Positions 61,751-64,000 of a stretch of 64,000 bases of DNA are shown piece after piece. The position numbers were made by a program, and so were the translations under genes. Location of the stretch: positions 15,662,963 to 15,726,962 of the forward strand of contig CM119265.1 in assembly GCA_051294375.1 (NCBI GenBank), read 5' to 3'. A model generated the notes under the pieces. That model made no database searches. It was given only the letters and a program-made list of their open reading frames with translations, and had not been told where the DNA came from. Origin of the DNA: Paraspadella gotoi (Eukaryota > Chaetognatha). The first letter of the stretch is position 1; each line of letters opens with the position of its first letter.

Positions 61751-62789
61751 TAACTACCGCCCATTTAACTCTATGACCGCAACACCGGCCGCACTCTTGT
61801 CGCCCGAATGTCACCCATAATTTTTTTCAAGTATTCCATTTGCCGCCAAACCCACCCGACTGTCTCACCGCTCGTCACCTCCAGCCCGTCACTCCGTTTA
61901 GTTCGCTTTCCCGCCACCGCTCAACCACCACCGGCACCCGGCGGTAATGGATTCGATTCAAGTGGGAGCGAGTGAGAGAGAAGAGAGAGAGGAGAGAGAG
62001 AGAGAGAGAGAGAGAGAAGAGAGAGAAGAGAGAGAGAGAGAAGAGAGAGAGAGAAGAGAGAGAAAATCTTTAACATTACCCGTCCTCTCTCTCTCTCTCT
62101 TTTTTTTAAAAAAAACTCTTCGGCTGAAATTAATTGAATTACGCGTGGAATTTGGAAAAATAAAATTGCCCGGTCGGAGATATTGTTTTAACTTTAAAAT
62201 CACGCGCCTAATTGATTTAGTGGGGAGAGAGAAGCTAAATTCCCGGTTAAATAAAGAACAACGCCGGATCTTCTGGGGATGAAAAGACCTTGAGCTTAGG
62301 TCAGGCGGGATTGGATATTGGACAAAAAGGCGAAACTTCAATAAAATCAATAAATTTCTTACTCGGATACAAAAAATGTATCTAAGGCTTTAAAAGAAAT
62401 TTAATTCTAAACCATTTTCAAATTGAACAAACTTGCGGACATGACATTTTCATATTTTAAAACATTCCTTAATTTCTTTTTCGTCGTCTTTGCCGTCGTC
62501 GTCTGAATATTTACTTTGTTTCTCAGTCGTCGTCGTTGTCGTCATCTTCGTCTTCTTCTTCGTTTTCTCATAGCATCCAGCGCATCATAACGTGATTTAA
62601 AAACTGTTATTTCTCATGCGATTGATTTCGATCCCTCCATCCATCCGACCGTCTATCCATCCAGCCATCAATTCATCCGGAGAGACTTATCAGTCAGTCG
62701 GGTCGAGTTTGGAAACATTTGGACCGATGGGGACATAAGGAGGAGGAGGAGGAGGAGGATGAAGAAGAGGAGGAGGAGGTGAGGGAGGT

Positions 62790-62813
62790 TTCTCTCTCTC
62801 TCTCTCTCTCTCC

Positions 62814-62867
<54 letters not shown>
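62790..62867. repeat. (CT)n array preceded by (GGA)n
   Basis: GGAGGA repeats at about 62738-62785 followed by interrupted CT. Confidence 0.95.
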
Positions 62868-63188
62868 GGGGGTGAGGATGATCGTGGGAGAATTCAAAAT
62901 CGCGATGAATCCCTTTTTTCGCTTTTTTTTCCTTTTTTCTCTTTTTTTCGTCTTTTTTTCGCATCTGATTTTTCTTCTGTTTTCGTTTCCAAAGATAATT
63001 TTTGACATTTTAATGTTTAACTTTATATTTAAACTTCCTCAGAGTGGAATAAAAATCATTTTAACTTACATACAAATGTAATTTACTTCGCAATTTTTAA
63101 ATTCTTAAATTTCCTGAATGAATTTTTAAAATCATCTTCGAAAAACCCTTTTTTTTTTCTTTGCGACATTGAAGCATTTTTAGAACCA

Positions 63189-63326
63189 NNNNNNNNNNNN
63201 NNNNNNNNNNNNNNNNNNNNNNNNNNNNNNNNNNNNNNNNNNNNNNNNNNNNNNNNNNNNNNNNNNNNNNNNNNNNNNNNNNNNNNNNNNNNNNNNNNNN
63301 NNNNNNNNNNNNNNNNNNNNNNNNNN
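63189..63326. other. Assembly gap (138 N)
   Basis: Ends directly at a GA run, so it probably spans an unresolved microsatellite. Confidence 1.
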
Positions 63327-63798
63327 AGAGAGAGAGAGAGAGAGATTTCGCAGGGCTTATGGCTCTGACGCGAAACTCGCTTTTATAACTCTCAGTTGTC
63401 ATTCAATAAAATGGGGACAGCAATTTCGGGGATTTAATTTTTTTTCCTAAAAATATATATTCATGATAAAAACGTAATTTAATTTTTTGACTCTCTTTCC
63501 TCTTGAATTTAATTAAATAAAAATCATAACACGTTTTCAATTTTTGAAATAAAACGTTTATTTGTGAAAAATTTTTCGAAGTATCTCATAATGAAATAAT
63601 AAAAGAAATTATGACATTGCAAAGTTAAACAGATTGAAAACTTTTTTCCCGCCAAGTCTTAATCACTCCTCCCAATTCTCCTTCTCGTTCTCCTCCGGAC
63701 TAATTTTATGAGTTTTCCCTTTTGGAAGAAAATTTAAAAAAAAAAGAAAACGAGAAAATATTACGGAGAAAACGAGTTTCAAACTAATTTACCAATGG

Positions 63799-63836
<38 letters not shown>

Positions 63837-63838
63837 AA

Positions 63839-63887
<49 letters not shown>

Positions 63888-63902
63888 AGAAGAGAGAGAA
63901 GA

Positions 63903-63933
<31 letters not shown>

Positions 63934-64000
63934 CAGAAAGAAAGAAAGAGAAGCGGGAGAAAATAAAAATCATGGTCGGAAGAATTAATATAGGGCCTGC

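Larger units (their letters stand above)
61752..64000. other. No gene seen
   Basis: GA/CT arrays, GGA repeats, A/T tracts and the terminal N gap. Confidence 0.5.

Overview
This window looks like nuclear DNA of an animal, most likely an invertebrate. It is AT-rich and gene-poor, split by short GT-AG introns (61-600 nt where both ends are visible), and packed with microsatellites, chiefly (GA/CT)n plus unusual CG-containing triplets (ACG/CGT)n. The one gene I can name is EFCAB9, a sperm-flagellum EF-hand protein of the CatSper Ca2+ channel complex, which points to Metazoa with flagellated sperm. The lineage cannot be fixed further from sequence alone. All exon models were read by eye from phase and splice signals; none is RNA-supported.

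Layout: 4.0-5.9 kb, EFCAB9 on the minus strand (8 exons, complete, 267 aa, poly(A) signal). 11.3-17.8 kb, five phase-compatible exons of an unassigned minus-strand gene, one of whose introns is three-quarters GA repeat. 13.5-14.0 kb, a short inverted-repeat transposon with TA target duplication inside a large intron of that gene. 15.0-16.0 and 18.8-19.8 kb, a duplicated ~1 kb segment. 23.3-42.5 kb, a 9.6 kb unit present twice in tandem, the second copy riddled with one-base indels like uncorrected long-read sequence. 43.4-44.8 kb, four phase-consistent exons of a plus-strand gene for a Ser/Pro/Arg-rich protein. 50.3-53.9 kb, minus strand: a complete 7-exon gene for a 739-aa predicted type II membrane protein with coiled coil, a duplicated Cys motif and a mucin-like NxT stretch, unlike any family I recognise, plus a further terminal coding exon downstream. 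55-64 kb is mostly microsatellite, with a few coding-like islands.

No functional coupling between the genes is evident. EFCAB9 implies sperm motility. An RFX-type X-box at 49.2 kb would fit a ciliary programme, but its target is unclear. The strongest biological candidates are the membrane protein and the N-terminally extended, possibly myristoylated EFCAB9. Several large-scale 'structures' are more likely assembly artefacts, and I flag them as such. N gaps lie at 11599-11608, 17493-17710, 42629-42653 and 63189-63326.
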